From NCBI GenBank assembly GCA_947095585.1, contig OX352763.1:23733462-23797461 (forward strand): 64,000 nucleotides of DNA. The letters run 5' to 3'. The notes beneath the pieces are model-generated. The model was not told the origin of the DNA. It saw only the letters and a list, made by a program, of their open reading frames with translations, and did not search any database. Positions 20,940 to 33,304 of this stretch are shown in pieces (positions within the stretch are counted from its first letter, which is position 1; each line of letters starts with the position of its first letter). The translations under genes and the position numbers were made by a program. The stretch comes from Nephrocerus scutellatus (Eukaryota > Arthropoda > Insecta > Diptera > Pipunculidae).

Positions 20940-22380
20940 GTATTCCCTCAAAACCCCCTCAAACCCCTTTTAAGATTCCCTTAAGACCCCCTCAAAACAC
21001 TCTCAAGAATACCTACTCACGACCCTCTCAAAAAACCCCAAGACCACCTAAGGAACTACTAAAGACCCCACTAAAGATCCCCACTAAACCCCCAGGGGAC
21101 CCCCCTGAAGACTACCTAAAGACACTCTCAAGATCACCTCAAGGCCCACTTAAGACCATGTTACTACCCCCATTAATACTCTCTCAAGACCCCTCAAACC
21201 CCTATTAAGATTCCCTTAAGACCCCCTCAAAACACTCTCAAGACCACCTAAACCCAATCTCAAGACTCCACTCACGAGCCTCTCAAAATCTCCAAAGACC
21301 ACCTAAGGAATTACCAAAGACCCCACTAAAGATCCTCACTAAACCCACTGGGGACCCCCCTGAAGACTACCTAAAGACTCTCTCAAGATCACCTCAAGGC
21401 CCAGTTAAGACCATGTTACTACGCCCATTAATACTCTCTCAAGACCCCTCAAACCCCTATTAAGAATTCCCTTAAGACCGCCTCAAAACACTCTCAAGAC
21501 CACCTAAACCCAATCTCAAGACTCCACTCACGAGCCTCTCAAAATCTCCCAAGACCAGGACCTAAGGAATTACCAAAGACCCCACTAAAGATTCTCACAA
21601 AACCCCTCGAGACCCCCCTGAAGACTACCAAAAGACTCTCTCAAGATCACCTCAAGACCCGGTTAACGGCACGTTACTACCCCCATTAATACTCTCTCAA
21701 AATCCCTTCAAACCCCCATTAAGATTCCCTTAAGACCCCCTCAAAACACTCTTAAAAGCATCTAAACCCCCTCTCAAGACTACACTCAAGACCCTCTCAA
21801 AGTTCCCTCAAGACCTCCTTTAAACCCCCTTAAGACCCCCACAAAACCATCTTAAGACTATACTCAAAATTTCGCAAAATCCCCTCAATATCCCCTCAAG
21901 ACCTTCTAAAGACCCTGTCAAGACCCCACTAAAGAACCTCACAAAACCCTCTCGGGACCTCCTTCAAGACTACCTAAAGACTCCTCAATAAGATCACCTC
22001 AATACACGTTACTACCTCCATCAATGTTCCATCAAGACCACCTTAAACCGCCTTAAAGGTTCCCTTAAGACGCCCAGTCTCAAGAACACCTAAAACCCCT
22101 TAAGGTTCGACTCACTAACCTAAGACTCCCTCAATACCCTTTGAAGATCCACTCAGAACTCCCTCAGGACCCCTCTCAAAATCCCCTCAAGACTCCCTTA
22201 AGACAACGTTACGACCCCCTTCTGGACTTTACTCAAGTCCCTCTCAAACTCTCCTCAAACCCCGACAAAACCACCTGAAGACCATCTGAAGACACCCTCA
22301 AACCGCCTCAAGATCTCAAAACCACCCTCAAGACCACCTTCAAGACCCCATCAAGTCCACCCTCAACCGCCTCAAGTAAT
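20940..22380. repeat. C/A-rich minisatellite with about 255-bp higher-order repeats
   Basis: Short degenerate units around CCCCTCAAGACC and CCCCTTAAGACC run for 1.4 kb. A higher-order unit is marked by TTACTACCCCCATTAATACT at 21161 and variants at 21416 and 21674 (255 and 258 bp apart), with looser copies near 22009 and 22209. The composition resembles the reverse complement of the GGGTCTTTTG minisatellites at 8330 and 48240. The Helitron-linked flanking modules were not seen here. A proline-rich 115-codon frame at 20861-21208 is a by-product. Confidence 0.88.
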
Positions 22381-24005
22381 ACTCTTAATTTTGCTTTAAC
22401 TAACTGTTAGTGAAAATATTCAATAGCAGTCGATCGCATTATTGCTAACTAAAGTTATCATCGTATACAGCCGAAAAAACATCTTAAAAATAACCTCCCC
22501 CCGCTTTTTTATTATACGTTGGCGCTTAGAATTAAAGCCTAGTTGCACTCCACACAACATACCCGTGTTGTTGCTCATACTTTGGAAAATTGAAATTTTT
22601 AGCAAAAGTAAAAATACGAGTATACTGTATACGGTATATACCCCACGCACGAGCTGGAGTTTTTGTTGCATTGCATTGTTGGCCATTCAGAAAAACGCGA
22701 AGAACTTGAAAAAATGACCAACTGTTTGATGTATATGGTTTGGTGGTGAGTGGAATAGTACGAGTAAACTGTGATAGTGTAGTATTCCAAGTTTGGTGGC
22801 CCACTAATAACATCAGGCGCAAGTGGCGTGGGAGATCTTTTTGGCAGATGAAAACCCACGGTGTACGCTTTGCGTCGGTCGTGATTCACTAACAGTGAGT
22901 CCGATCCAAATATAGAAATTCTGTATGCGAACTTTCATGACCCAAGCCGAAAACCCAAACTGAATGATATAGCTAGTGAGTGATTGAGCCAGTGACTGTG
23001 TGTGAGTGTGTAAAATTATTTCGGCAACCACAAATACAATAGCAGTAGTGGTGGAGACAGTAGAAAGAGGACTGACTGACCGTCCGCTACTCCAATGTTT
23101 TTGATGGCAGAACAGAAACAGTCAATCAAAAAAAGCAACGTCCACATGCCCGTGAAAAAAAAAATTGAATTGAATTGAATGAAGTTCACAACAAGCTGTG
23201 CTCACTTTGATTTGTAAAGCACCTTCTCATCCCCCCCCCTCCACCAAACAAGCCGATCAATCTTTGAACCGGCAAATACCGCCACTAGACTGACCAATTG
23301 TGTAGTACAACTACGAGGTCGGAATGTGTACGAATTGCTTCTCATTGTGGATGTAAATATTTTGTTGTTGTTGTTGTTGTTGTTTTTTCCGTTTTTGTTT
23401 TCGAGTTCAAGTTCAAGTTCTAGCCCAGTGAAACACTGGCACCCTTTGTTGTTTGCTGTTGATAATACTTGTATTGTATCTATGTGTAAATATCGCACTA
23501 TCTTTGTGTTTGCAGTAGAGTTGCGAGGTTGACTTGTGTTGTGTGTCTTTTGAGGTGTAAGTACAATTCACATAATATGCCAATTTCGATCTACAAATTC
23601 AAATGAAATAGAGAACGTTGCGCCAATTCCATTTTTGCCCATATCTTCTTCTGGATATTATGAAATATACGTATATTTATATAATAGCTAGCTGTTTGGG
23701 GGCGCTTCGCTACCCACAAACCCGGGGGTTTGCGACTCAGCAGCGAGGTACAGCCCATTGACCAAAGTGTTCGACCCATTCCAAAATAGGGCGGTTTTTT
23801 GTTCTCTTTTAATATCAAATAGGTGTGCATTTCAAAACGCTACTATTTAAAAATTCGGAAAAATTCATAAAAACATGAGATTTGTAAAAACAATTCGTAT
23901 TGTGAAGACCCAGCAGTCTATCAATTTTAAAATATGCCTATGAAGTGCTCATCATGGTATGAAACCCCTTCGCAATGTTTGAACACGATCGCTTAAAGGT
24001 TTTGG
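22381..24005. other. Unassigned sequence with microsatellites
   Basis: Contains a (GTT)n run at about 23362-23384, a short AGTTCA run near 23405-23420 and a TTGAA run near 23165-23180. A GC-rich hairpin-like stretch lies at 23690-23750. No gene recognised; several serine- or asparagine-rich frames come from the microsatellites. Confidence 0.4.
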
Positions 24006-24009
24006 CAGT

Positions 24010-24500
24010 CCATATGGAACGTACATACATAAATACCTGAAGAAATATCTGGTTACAAGAGGAGTTCCTCAGAGGTCTGTGTTAGACCTTTTATCATGGA
24101 ATGTAATATGCGACGGTGTATTTAGGCTCCGAATACCCAAAGAGGCGGGGATCGTCGGTTTTGAAGATATGACGAAGCACACAGATAAAATAACCGCAAT
24201 ACTCGTATTACAATTAGCACTATACGCCAGTGACTGACATCAATCGGATTACAGTTGGCAGGACATAAAACTGAAGCTCTATTTTGTTCAATTATTTCTC
24301 AGCCAACAGTTAGATACCTGGGAATTATAATTGATGCGAGACTATCATTCAATGAGAATATGAAGGCTGCCAACAATAAAGCAGAGACTTAATCTTCAAC
24401 ACTGTCTCCAATTATGGCAAACACTGGAGGAGCAAAGCAAACTATGAGTAGAAGAAAACTATTAGGACGCGTATAGGGGTTCACGCCTATATAATGCTCG
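24010..24500 (+). pseudogene. R1-like LINE reverse transcriptase fragment
   Basis: The plus strand reads YLVTRGVPQRSVLDLLSWNV, where GVPQxSVL is the conserved RT palm motif (GVPQGSVLGP in active elements), then VFRLRIPKEAGIVGF. The FADD box that should follow is degraded to FEDM. Further on come VRYLGIIIDARLSFNENM and, after stops, GGAKQTMSRRKLLGRV. The residue pattern is that of R1-clade elements. Many frameshifts and stops; only RT sequence remains. Confidence 0.75.
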
Positions 24501-24525
24501 GCTATAGGCTTGGCACAGCTCGGCG

Positions 24526-25245
24526 TTAAAGAAAAGGAGAAGAAAAGAGGAGATGTCTATGAGCTTGTTTTGAATGCCTGTGGTTCATAGTGATGTGGAG
24601 AGACAGAGCTTGGCAGAGCATTCCACATACGTGTTGTACGGCTGACGAATGAATCTCTGAACTTAACTGTACGTCCGAAGGTGGGCTTAAGGGTAAACTG
24701 ATGACCATTTAGAGTGCCACGAGTATTATGGTTGAATTCAAGGATATAGGTGGCATCCAACTGGCTATTTCTCTTGAGCATCGCTGGTGGAAGAAGTGTT
24801 AAACAGTGACAAGCAGGAAACGTTCCTGCGATGTTCAAACAAATCTATTGATTTCGCAATCTTTTCCATCTAGATAATACAAGATAGTTTTAGGCGCACT
24901 TGACTAGATATGACACTTACACTCAAGTTTGGGGCGAATAAACGCCTCGTAAATACTGGCCAGATCAGAGGAAGTGAAATATTTCTTGCACCGGGTTAGA
25001 AAAACCTTGCATCTCGCAGCATTTTTGAAGACGGTGAATATGTGGTCATTCCAACGAAGCTTATCGCTAACGCACTCCCGAGAATTGTGAGTTTTTCAGT
25101 TCCTCGATGCAAGTACCATACATGGATAATGGCAATGGGTTTAAGATTCGCTTAGACGACAGGAGACAGCATTTGGTTTTGGAAGCGTTAAATTCTATTC
25201 GATTGTTTTAAATTGCTGCATATACACATTAAAAGCGAGGCTGCT
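24526..25245 (-). pseudogene. Jockey/CR1-like LINE RT C-terminal relic
   Basis: Minus strand. From 5' to 3': SKTKCCLLSSKR, a DKLRWNDHIFTVFKNAARCK stretch, KKYFTSSDLASIYEAFIRPK, and then the 24557-24838 frame with GTFPACHCLTLLPPAM, FTLKPTFGRTVKFRDSFVSR and TTRMWNALPSSV. FRDSFxxRTTxxWNxLPSSV is the conserved C-terminal end of these RNase H-lacking LINEs. Several frameshifts. The same family occurs at 26290-26465, 40448-41985 and 56740-56945. Confidence 0.82.
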
Positions 25246-25270
25246 TCATGAGCCACAAAACTGAAAATTT

Positions 25271-25910
25271 TTGAAATTCTGTTACTTACAGCAGCAGCAT
25301 GGAACCTCATTTATCTGTGCAACGAGTCGAAACTCACATTCGGAGACTTCAAGAATATTACCTAAAGTGGGGAATCCAAATCAACGCCACGAAATCCGAA
25401 TTAATCTGTTTCCGGTTACCCTCAATATCCCGCAGCAAAAAAACTCTAGCCACTATTGGAAGGAGATTGAAACTTAGGCTGGATAACAAGACGGTCATCA
25501 ACTCATCGCGGACAGTTTGATACCTCGGAATTAATTTTAGCGAGCTGTTTAAGTTTAACTTACATGTATCGAGGACCCTACTAATGCGACGAAGCCAAGG
25601 ACTCAGCCAATAATCAAAGCTTCTCATATACAAGCAGATTATCCGCCCGTTTTTATGCTATGGGTTCCCCACTTGGTACACGATATCTCCAACATACATG
25701 AAGAGATTACAGCTGTTCGAAGGGAAAGTGCTTCGTGCCTGTACTGGCCTCCATAGAAAGCTCCACAATGGCTACTTTTACTCAAATACAGATCTGTATG
25801 AAGCAAGCAAAGTTAAATCCATCGAAAAGCATCTGCAAGAACTTCACATCCGACTAATGTCATCAGTAGGAACACATGAGAACCCGTTAGTCAGTGCCAT
25901 AACAAACTAG
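25271..25910 (+). pseudogene. Jockey-like LINE RT fragment (different family)
   Basis: The plus strand reads VETHIRRLQEYYLKWGIQIN, ATKSELICFRL, a stop, YLGINFSELFKFNLHV, LLIYKQIIRPFLCYGFPTW, then the 25698-25910 frame with MKRLQLFEGKVLRACTGLHR. NATKSEL and IRPxLCYGxPxW are the RT palm-to-thumb motifs of Jockey-type elements. Two in-frame stops interrupt it. The catalytic palm is upstream and missing. Confidence 0.78.
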
Positions 25911-26285
25911 CGCAATGTTTGCAAGAACCTAGAATTAACTAAGCCCCCTGGCTGTAATTCATCAGGAATTCAACGATTTATTAAGATCTCCAACATTTTA
26001 CGATACTGCCGTAGGATTTTACCGGCGAGGCTGATAGCCTCGGCAGTACAACTTTCACTCTCTACCATAACCCCATGGATAGTCAGCCGTAAGGAAGCTG
26101 AATATGCAATCTGCGAGTCGATCGGGTAACTCTTAGCTACTTTTTTAACCAGGCTGGTCATAACCTGTGGCTTCTTTTGATGAACATAAAAACTGATGTT
26201 TAGAGCTTTTTAGTTCGTTTCAATGTACACACGCTTAGGAGCTCTGCAGTGTTATAATGGAATGAATTGAGCAATTAATTGAAGA
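25911..26285. other. Unassigned sequence, 63-codon minus-strand frame
   Basis: A minus-strand frame at 25970-26161 reads somewhat protein-like (VMVESESCTAEAISLAGKIL) but I do not recognise it; it may be the edge of a retroelement. Confidence 0.25.
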
Positions 26286-26289
26286 GAAA

Positions 26290-26465
26290 AAATGTCTATG
26301 AATATGCGTCTTGAATGCCCATGGATCATATAAACCTGGGACACAGAATCTGGCAAATTATTTCCATTGATGATGTGAGTCTAAAAAGGAAAGCTCGGTA
26401 CGTCCGAAAATGTACGTAATGGTAGTTGAGAGTATCGATGATTGATATGAATACTCAAGTCGAAA
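26290..26465 (-). pseudogene. Jockey/CR1-like LINE 3' scrap
   Basis: At the DNA level this matches 24540-24740 block by block: TGTCTATGAATATGCGTCTT against TGTCTATGAGCTTGTTTTGA, then GCCCATGGATCATA-like, GACACAGAATCTGGCAAA and CGGTACGTCCGAAAATGTAC blocks in the same order. It is therefore a third copy of the FRDSF/WNxLPS C-terminal region, too decayed to translate. Confidence 0.65.
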
Positions 26466-27539
26466 ATCTATCTAGGATTTACTGACTGAGGGCTACGTTC
26501 AGAGTTTACTGTTAATGCTATTATGAATATAACTTACAGATCAGGTGAGTATCTTGCATTTATTACAATATTTATTCAGCTTTTTTATGAAAATTTTCTT
26601 GTTTAAGTGAGCTTTTATATACTTTGCCTTTTCAAAATGAGATGAATAAGTTTCGAGTCATTATGAGAGAAGCTTCATTTCTGAGACTACTTTTGAATGA
26701 TTGATTCATTAATTCGAAGACTATAAATTCAGTCTCTATGCGACTGACAAATGGTGGAAAAACAAATTAGGCCTTATCTCTTTTGTGTGGTTTGCCATGG
26801 CGGTACTTGAAAATGAAGATAGCAATGGGCGTTGTGATTAGCGAAGAGTATTTTTTTTTTTAAAAAAAAAAGCCGATGGCCCACCCTAAATACAAGCAAA
26901 TGAAGAATGTACTTTTTTACACCATACACTCAACCATCAATAACATACTTATATATGATAGTCATATTGCATTTTTTCTCATTTTTGCCAGAACGACGTA
27001 CATTTTTCAAATACCTTCCAACAACTAACAACTTTGATTATGTCACAGAGTGCCAATGCCTTATATTCAGTACAATGATTCACTTTCCATTGTCAATTCA
27101 TGTGAAATCGGAAGGTTATCAAAAAGTTTGTAGTTGTTGTTGTTGCTGTGTACTCGAAGTACTCGAATTTTGATTGTTGTTCGCAAGCAGTTTTATCGTT
27201 TCCAAGTATTGTACCATAAAATGCACAGCAGAATTATTGCTTCCTCTTTGTTCTTGAGAAGAAGAAGAAACAAATTTAATATCCGCGAGAACATTTGGTA
27301 TTGTCATGGAATACGTAAGTAATCATAATCATTCTAACTAATGGTTGCTAATGTCGGTAGTTAGCGACCTCGGCTAAGAGTAAGTGTGGGGTCTTTTTTT
27401 TAAACAGATTTGTAGTTCATGTTACACCAATAAGATAAGCAATGAATGAAGACACTAATAATAAATTTATTTTGTATTATATATTATAACTGGTAGTGAG
27501 AACTCGTGTTTTTTTTTCCTTTTCCATTTCACCATTTTT
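26466..27539. other. Unassigned AT-rich sequence
   Basis: No gene recognised. A poly-T/poly-A pair at 26850-26871 forms a simple A/T hairpin. A short GTT/TTG run lies near 27130-27150. Confidence 0.35.
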
Positions 27540-27725
27540 CATAATAAATTTGCATATGCTATCGCAGCGCCACTCTCAGACCATAAATACATAAATTTTC
27601 TTAAATATTTCGACTCCAACGCCACCTACTCAGCGTTATATCCATACAGACAAACAAAGAAACAAACAGACAGCGGCAATTATATAATATATGATATAAT
27701 ATAATAATATATTATATAGAAATTT
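27540..27725 (+). repeat. Dispersed repeat family F
   Basis: Shares GCTATCGCAGCGCCACTCTC plus AGACCATA, and AGCGTTATATCCA preceded by GCCACCTACTC, with 44990-45260 in the same order. No coding capacity. It is followed by an AT-only stretch (27680-27720). Confidence 0.65.
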
Positions 27726-28324
27726 TAGAATTATAACAAAACCATTATAATGGATACAAAAATCTAAAAAGCGTACAAAAATTAACAATAGATCCCTGCT
27801 GCTCAGATATTCAACACACGTTATGATGCGAATTCGAATATTACACACAATTTTGATCAGCTCTGCCTAAGAGTAAGACCTTACTATACCCCCTACAAAC
27901 ACTCTACGATGGAGGTAGTACCGGTGATATGCGTAACACTGTCACTTGCGAACAATTTTTCATTCAAACTCAAACATAGCTAGTATCTTCCATTAGAAAA
28001 TTCGTAAATCGTTTGCCATTTATGTTACCTTAAACATCGTCGTGAATCAGGGCTAGTTCCGGGCCTATTTGCTGCAGTTTTTTTTACAGCCAAACTATTT
28101 GCCAAAAAAAAAAACAAGAAAAAGGCTATCAACATGGAAGTATGTACACCAAAAACTGACGTATTTGGTAGAATCTCAGAGTCGCAATGTATGGCGATAG
28201 ATTTGAGGATATTAGGGGGCTTCAGAAATCAAACAAAGAATAATAATTAGTCCTGCAAATCTTGCGAAGGCTAAGGAGGCAATAAGGCATCGAAACTCGA
28301 AACTCGACATTGAAACACGCCACA
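27726..28324. other. Unassigned AT-rich sequence
   Basis: Nothing recognised. Confidence 0.35.
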
Positions 28325-28700
28325 CAGTGGTTTATTATTTGGTATAATCGCCAAAAATCTATTTTTGTGGTCAGGGCTATTTCAAAGTATTTTGTATCTT
28401 CCACGCTTCACACGCGACATGCTTCCAAGGTGGGATATCAAAATGGGTCCCTGACATTGAGCTGCTCACATGACGTAGTGGGTAGTTAAAAAAGACCACA
28501 AAAAAACGAGAAAATGGCGCGTTTTGAAACCATTACACGTGCCACACGCGAAACGCGACGCTCGTCATACGAATATAAAAAATGCTATTTTGAACTTAGA
28601 TACTCACAAAGGTGTGGAATAAAAGTGTTGGTTAAAAAGGACCTCAAATACAGACAAAAAGGGGTAAAGTCAAGTTAAATAAAAGTTTTTAAAAATAAAG
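28325..28700 (-). repeat. Dispersed repeat family D, second copy
   Basis: On the minus strand it follows the block order of 13985-14640: AACTTTTATTTAACTTGACTT, GAGGTCCTTTTTAACCA, GTGAGCAGCTCAATGTCAGG, CATGTCGCGTGTGAAGCG, TATACCAAATAATAAACCAC and TGTGTGGCGTG. It lacks the hairpin cluster seen in the other copy. Confidence 0.68.
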
Positions 28701-29499
28701 TAGGAACACCATAGCCATAGCACTAGTTAGGGGAAGCGAAATAGATCCTTATGTGTCGTAGTGCTATTGGTAGATACCCCTTTTCATCATCATAATCATC
28801 ATATTGACCGAACTGAACTGGTACATGCATTGTCCTTATGGAAGTTAACTTAACTTTTCTTAGCCAAATGTGGTCGTTTTTTCGTCAAATCTTTGCTAAA
28901 CCGCTCCAGTAAATTATGGAATAGTATTCGCCAGTTATTGTACTTTCGGAGAAGACTTCGCCTTAGGCGACACGTTTAAGTAGTCGGTGACCAATGTTCC
29001 CTCTAAACTGGTCACGTGAGCAACCGCCCATTGAGAATTATATTCCCTCCAACAATAATTTCGATTCGCCCACCACTTCCAGTCCTAAATTAATTTGATA
29101 AAAAAAATACTGGTTTAACTTTTTTTGTACATTTTTGCAAAAGACAATTTCTTTTTATAAGATAAGTGAGCAAGAAATTAGGAAAAATGTCGACGTTAGG
29201 ACGAAACGGAGACTTTAGGAGTTTATTTCCAAAAAGATAATCCCACATGGATCTTTTTAAACTTCCTATCAGATTGAGGGGAAGTGGAAGAGTTTGGAGG
29301 TGGTCTTCAAGACGAAATGCTCCAAAATAAAAAAGAGACACCGTTAGGGCCAAATGCCCATATAAAAAGTAGGTCTCTCCTTTATTCTATATCATAACGT
29401 TTTTTCATATAAACGTATTTAAATATTAAATGGAGATCTTGGAAAAATTGTTAGACTGACCGCCAATTGTTTCGACATATCGGTTGGGAAGTACGACTG
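28701..29499. other. Unassigned sequence
   Basis: No gene recognised. A short ATC-rich run lies near 28785-28800. Confidence 0.35.
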
Positions 29500-29930
29500 G
29501 AGTTTCGGGGTGAACATAGACTATATATTATCCTGTTAAGATAAAAGAGCCTTTCGTGGCAAGTTTGTAACTCTATACTAATATTATAAAGAGGTAGTGT
29601 TGGTTCGTATGTAGGAGGTAATCTTCGAAACTACTAGACTGATTTCAAAATATATTTCATCAGTATTTAGAATGGACTTTCAGGGTGAACATAGGTTTTA
29701 TATTTTTCCGTTTAAATAAAAGAGCCTTTCGTGGCGACCAATTTTGTAACGTTATACTAATATTATATAGAGGTTAAGTTGGTTTGTGTGTAGGAGGTAA
29801 TCTTCGAAACTACTGGATTGATTTCACAAATTCTTTCAACAACAATAATAATGGACTTTCAGGGTAAACATAGGCTATATATTATCCCGTTTAAATAAAA
29901 CGGCCTTTCGTGGGGACCAATTTTGTAACT
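29500..29930 (+). repeat. 179-bp tandem repeat, family E
   Basis: CTATACTAATATTATAAAG at 29572 recurs as TTATACTAATATTATATAG at about 29752, with GGTAATCTTCGAAACTAC, GGACTTTCAGGGT, GAACATAGG and AGCCTTTCGTGG blocks in each unit. The first unit is truncated. Related units are at 33305-33800. The ACTAATATTATAAAG motif with CGAAACTACTGGA resembles repeats I recall as common in insect Helitron-like elements; that link is from memory and not proved here. Confidence 0.82.
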
Positions 29931-32149
29931 AAATAAATAAAGTCGATAAAAAAACAGTCGAGCGAATGCTTTGACTGGGTGCTGTTTGCTGTTTGCTGCA
30001 CTGTTCGCTGCGCTGCTATCTGTAATATGTTTTGTACGAACATCACGCTATAAAGCGGCATCATAATGACTGTACTATGTAGTGAGCTGCTTTCTGTGCT
30101 ATATTTTGTATGTAATATGATTCCCCATAGGATAGCACGACTCGCAAAGGATGAATGCAATTTGGTAATGATACTGATAAGTGGAGAGGCCCATGTGACT
30201 TGAGGCTGATATTCACTCCGAACTGTAATAATTTTGCCCCTGTAGTGTCTACATAAATGTCTCGAAAGAATTGCAGCAATATTTTGGGGATAGAACCTTT
30301 TCGGGACATGTGTTTATTACAGAAGATTGTTGTTGCCTTCGTCGGGTTTTTTTTGCTTCTTTTTGAGTTCCAATAATATTTGACTCTGCTTTCATTTGTA
30401 TGTCAATAAATTCTTGCATCTATTCTTATTTTAACCAGACTTAGGTACAGCTTAGGGTAAATTCTTAGCACTAAGCAGAAATTAAATTCTTTAAATTTTA
30501 CACAGAGGAATTGTTTGACACTTCTACCGGTACGATTCTAATATCGTAAAAACGCAAATACCTTAATTTATATGGACAATACCCTCTCGAACTTGGCTCT
30601 TTATATCTTTTTATGTCTCTTCCTCTTTCACTTCAGCACCACTTCAGCACAAAATAAAGTTGAAGCTCCACAACATTGAGGGAAAAAAGAAAAATTAAGC
30701 AAATTCCTATCGTATTCAATTCAACAGAATCTAAAACGCGCCTAATACACTCATGATACTCTCATACGTGTGTTACAGCACAGAGGCAGCGGCAGCAGCA
30801 GCAGACAGAACATTCTAGCATGGTCCGACGAGCCCTAGAGTAAGTATTCACCACATGGATACAGAGCCGCAATCAGATACACACTTGCACACCGGCATCG
30901 ACACTACAGAAATGTAACGCGGAATTGCAAGTGCGTACGTATACGTTTAGTGGAGTGGCAGACTTTTCGATTGGTGGTTCATTGGCCGCCAAAATTTTTG
31001 AAGGCCAAAACAATACGAGATTTTTGTTCTGTGTGTAAAATTTTCATTCTGAGTGGAGCGTCGTCGTGGCCTCTCAGCGGACACCTCAGGAGAGATATAA
31101 AACAAAATTTGGAGTATTCCCTCGTCTTGTTAATTGGGCGGTCGCGAAGCGAAAGGTTGGTAAAGGTTCATAGTATCTATGAATAGAGTGTGGTTGTTGT
31201 ACGCCGGAGAGGGGGCTATTTGTTTATTATGGTTCTAGAATTTCCGCTGAGTAATGAGCAGAGTACTAGAAAAGCAATACAAGAGAAGAAGAGGAAGAAA
31301 ACAGCAAAAACAAAAAACCAAAACAATCGCTCGCAAGCTGGGAAAGAATTTTTGTTTAATTTTTTCACTCCACATGGCGATATAGCTTAGCAAACGTGTT
31401 ATAAGCGATTAATAAGCTGTTATTGTTTGTAGAGTATCTTACCTATTTTGCATATTCAGATAATATCTACCAACAATGCATATACTATGTATGTATGTGT
31501 TTACTTGTGTGTCACGTTAGTTACACTAATTGCAATTTAAATACACAATTTAGAGGAACTCCGAGTAGTATGCAGTTGTGTCGGATGTTGTTATTGGGTC
31601 AGACCTTTGGTGCAAAAGCGAAAGTGTATGTACAACATTTGTCATTAAATAGAGGTACAAACAGCAGGGTTTCCACGCTTACGCTTATTGTAAGCTCGAA
31701 GTAACAATTGAATTCAAATACATTATTATTTAGAGGCGTACGTCGCCGTGAGTTTTAATATCTTCCCACAGTAGAGGGCACATCACCGAGCGGGGAGGAA
31801 ATATCCTCAAATATACCTGGATGCCATTCCAAATACAGTTGATATCTCTCGGGAAGAGAAGTTACCCAGAGAACAACAGAAAGCCATTTTTTGCATTTGT
31901 GCCCTTTGAAGTTGAACTAAAAACAAAACAACCCATAAAAATTTTATGTAAATTCTCTAATCGAAAATCGGTTTTAAGTATTAGTTTCTAACTAAATTGC
32001 ACTAAAACATCTGACAAGGACACCAGCTCAGAACTCAAACAGTTTGCCGTCAAGAAATTCGCAGCTGTTGTCGCTGTCATGTAAATTAGTGGGAAAACAG
32101 CCAAAACCACTTAGCTCAGCACCACCCGAAATACACGTATGTATCTCAA
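29931..32149. other. Unassigned sequence
   Basis: No gene recognised in 2.2 kb. A short (CAG)n run lies at about 30786-30802. Frames at 30950-31186 (78 codons) and 31190-31390 lack motifs. Confidence 0.35.
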
Positions 32150-32440
32150 TTTACACTCATGCATCTAACGTCCAGGTCTACTTGTCACCTCACTTACGCT
32201 CTACTTGACTTATGATCTGATCGACTTGCCATCCTCCATCTACACGTAGCATTCAGGCAAACATATCGTACTGCAACGCAACGTAACCTCATCTATGCAT
32301 CACTCAAGTTACGCTGAGTCCGATTTACGTCCCTGCATATCTACGCATCGTTCAGGCCTACGCATTGTACTGCCTAGATCTACATATTACTCAAGTTACG
32401 CACCATTCGATTAACATTCTGCTCGACTAACTTCTTGCCT
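32150..32440. repeat. Degenerate tandem repeat, unit about 100 bp
   Basis: CATCTACACGTAGCATTCAG near 32238 and CATATCTACGCATCGTTCAG near 32336 begin two related units. Each contains a CGTACTGC/TTGTACTGC block and CACTCAAGTTACGC/TACTCAAGTTACGC. An older partial unit may precede them. Confidence 0.55.
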
Positions 32441-33217
32441 TGGGCATATTTGCTTCACATTTAGGTACTATTTACTAAGAAAACCTACAAAAGATTAGCA
32501 AATTAATAGTATATGACAATAAAATGAGAAGGGCAGAGATTAGAACAAGGCCTGCCTATTTATAGACATATGCTCACGTTACGTTTTGAATGGATTGATA
32601 TTATGTGAGTATAAGGCACTCTTTTTCTGGGATGCCATCTATCCTTGACACCCATTTCATGAGAGCATGTCTGTGCCAAATCTAAGGCCACTATCTTTAA
32701 AGACATTATTTCTCTGTTTACCTAAAAGTTAGGTTAAAAATTTGCGCATGTACGAAAGGGATAAAATGGAGGCGAACATCTTGATACTTTATTCTCCTGT
32801 ATCAGATTTGGCTAACGTCTTCATTTTTGTTTAGTTTTCCGAAGAAAACTGGTCTCACTTCTGTGCTTATAATAGTTGTTATTATTTTAGACCCAACAAC
32901 CGTTGTCATTTAGATTGTTGACATGTTCATTATCTTTGGACCTACTTTTCTCGATTTTTATGTGCTTCTTTCTGAAAACCGAATTCTTAGATTCGTATGC
33001 AAGTACGTACAGTCAATGTCAACCTAAGATGGCAGCTTGTACGACGTTACAACCCTAGTTAATTCGCAATGCAAATTGTATCCAACGAGTTTAAAATTAG
33101 CGATCAGAAGACTAAGCACCACATGCCAAAAAGTTATTTTGGGCAACATTGTTTTCAATAATTCCAGTCAAATTTATCGCAGGTAATAAAAGCTAAGTAT
33201 ACATATAATATCACATT
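32441..33217. other. Unassigned sequence
   Basis: Nothing recognised. Confidence 0.35.
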
Positions 33218-33300
33218 GTGGGCGCCGTGGCTTCGTGGAAACGCGCATGGCGTCTGAGTAGGAGGCTCTAGTTCGAATCCCAGTAACATCAAAAGTATTT
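33218..33300 (+). repeat. tRNA-headed SINE, family A
   Basis: Starts GGGCGCCGTGGCTTCGTGG (A-box region with one change) and contains TAGTTCGAATCCCAG (B box, 33270-33280), then AAAAGTATTTGTCACG as in the copy at 12540. It is truncated and joins the family E repeat at about 33305. Confidence 0.72.
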
Positions 33301-33304
33301 GTCA

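Noticed and set aside
20861..21208. Proline/lysine-rich 115-codon open frame
   Set aside because: It lies in the C/A-rich minisatellite and its residues follow the repeat unit; no start context or family.
23202..23532. Serine- and asparagine-rich frames on both strands
   Set aside because: Produced by the (GTT)n and AGTTCA microsatellites.
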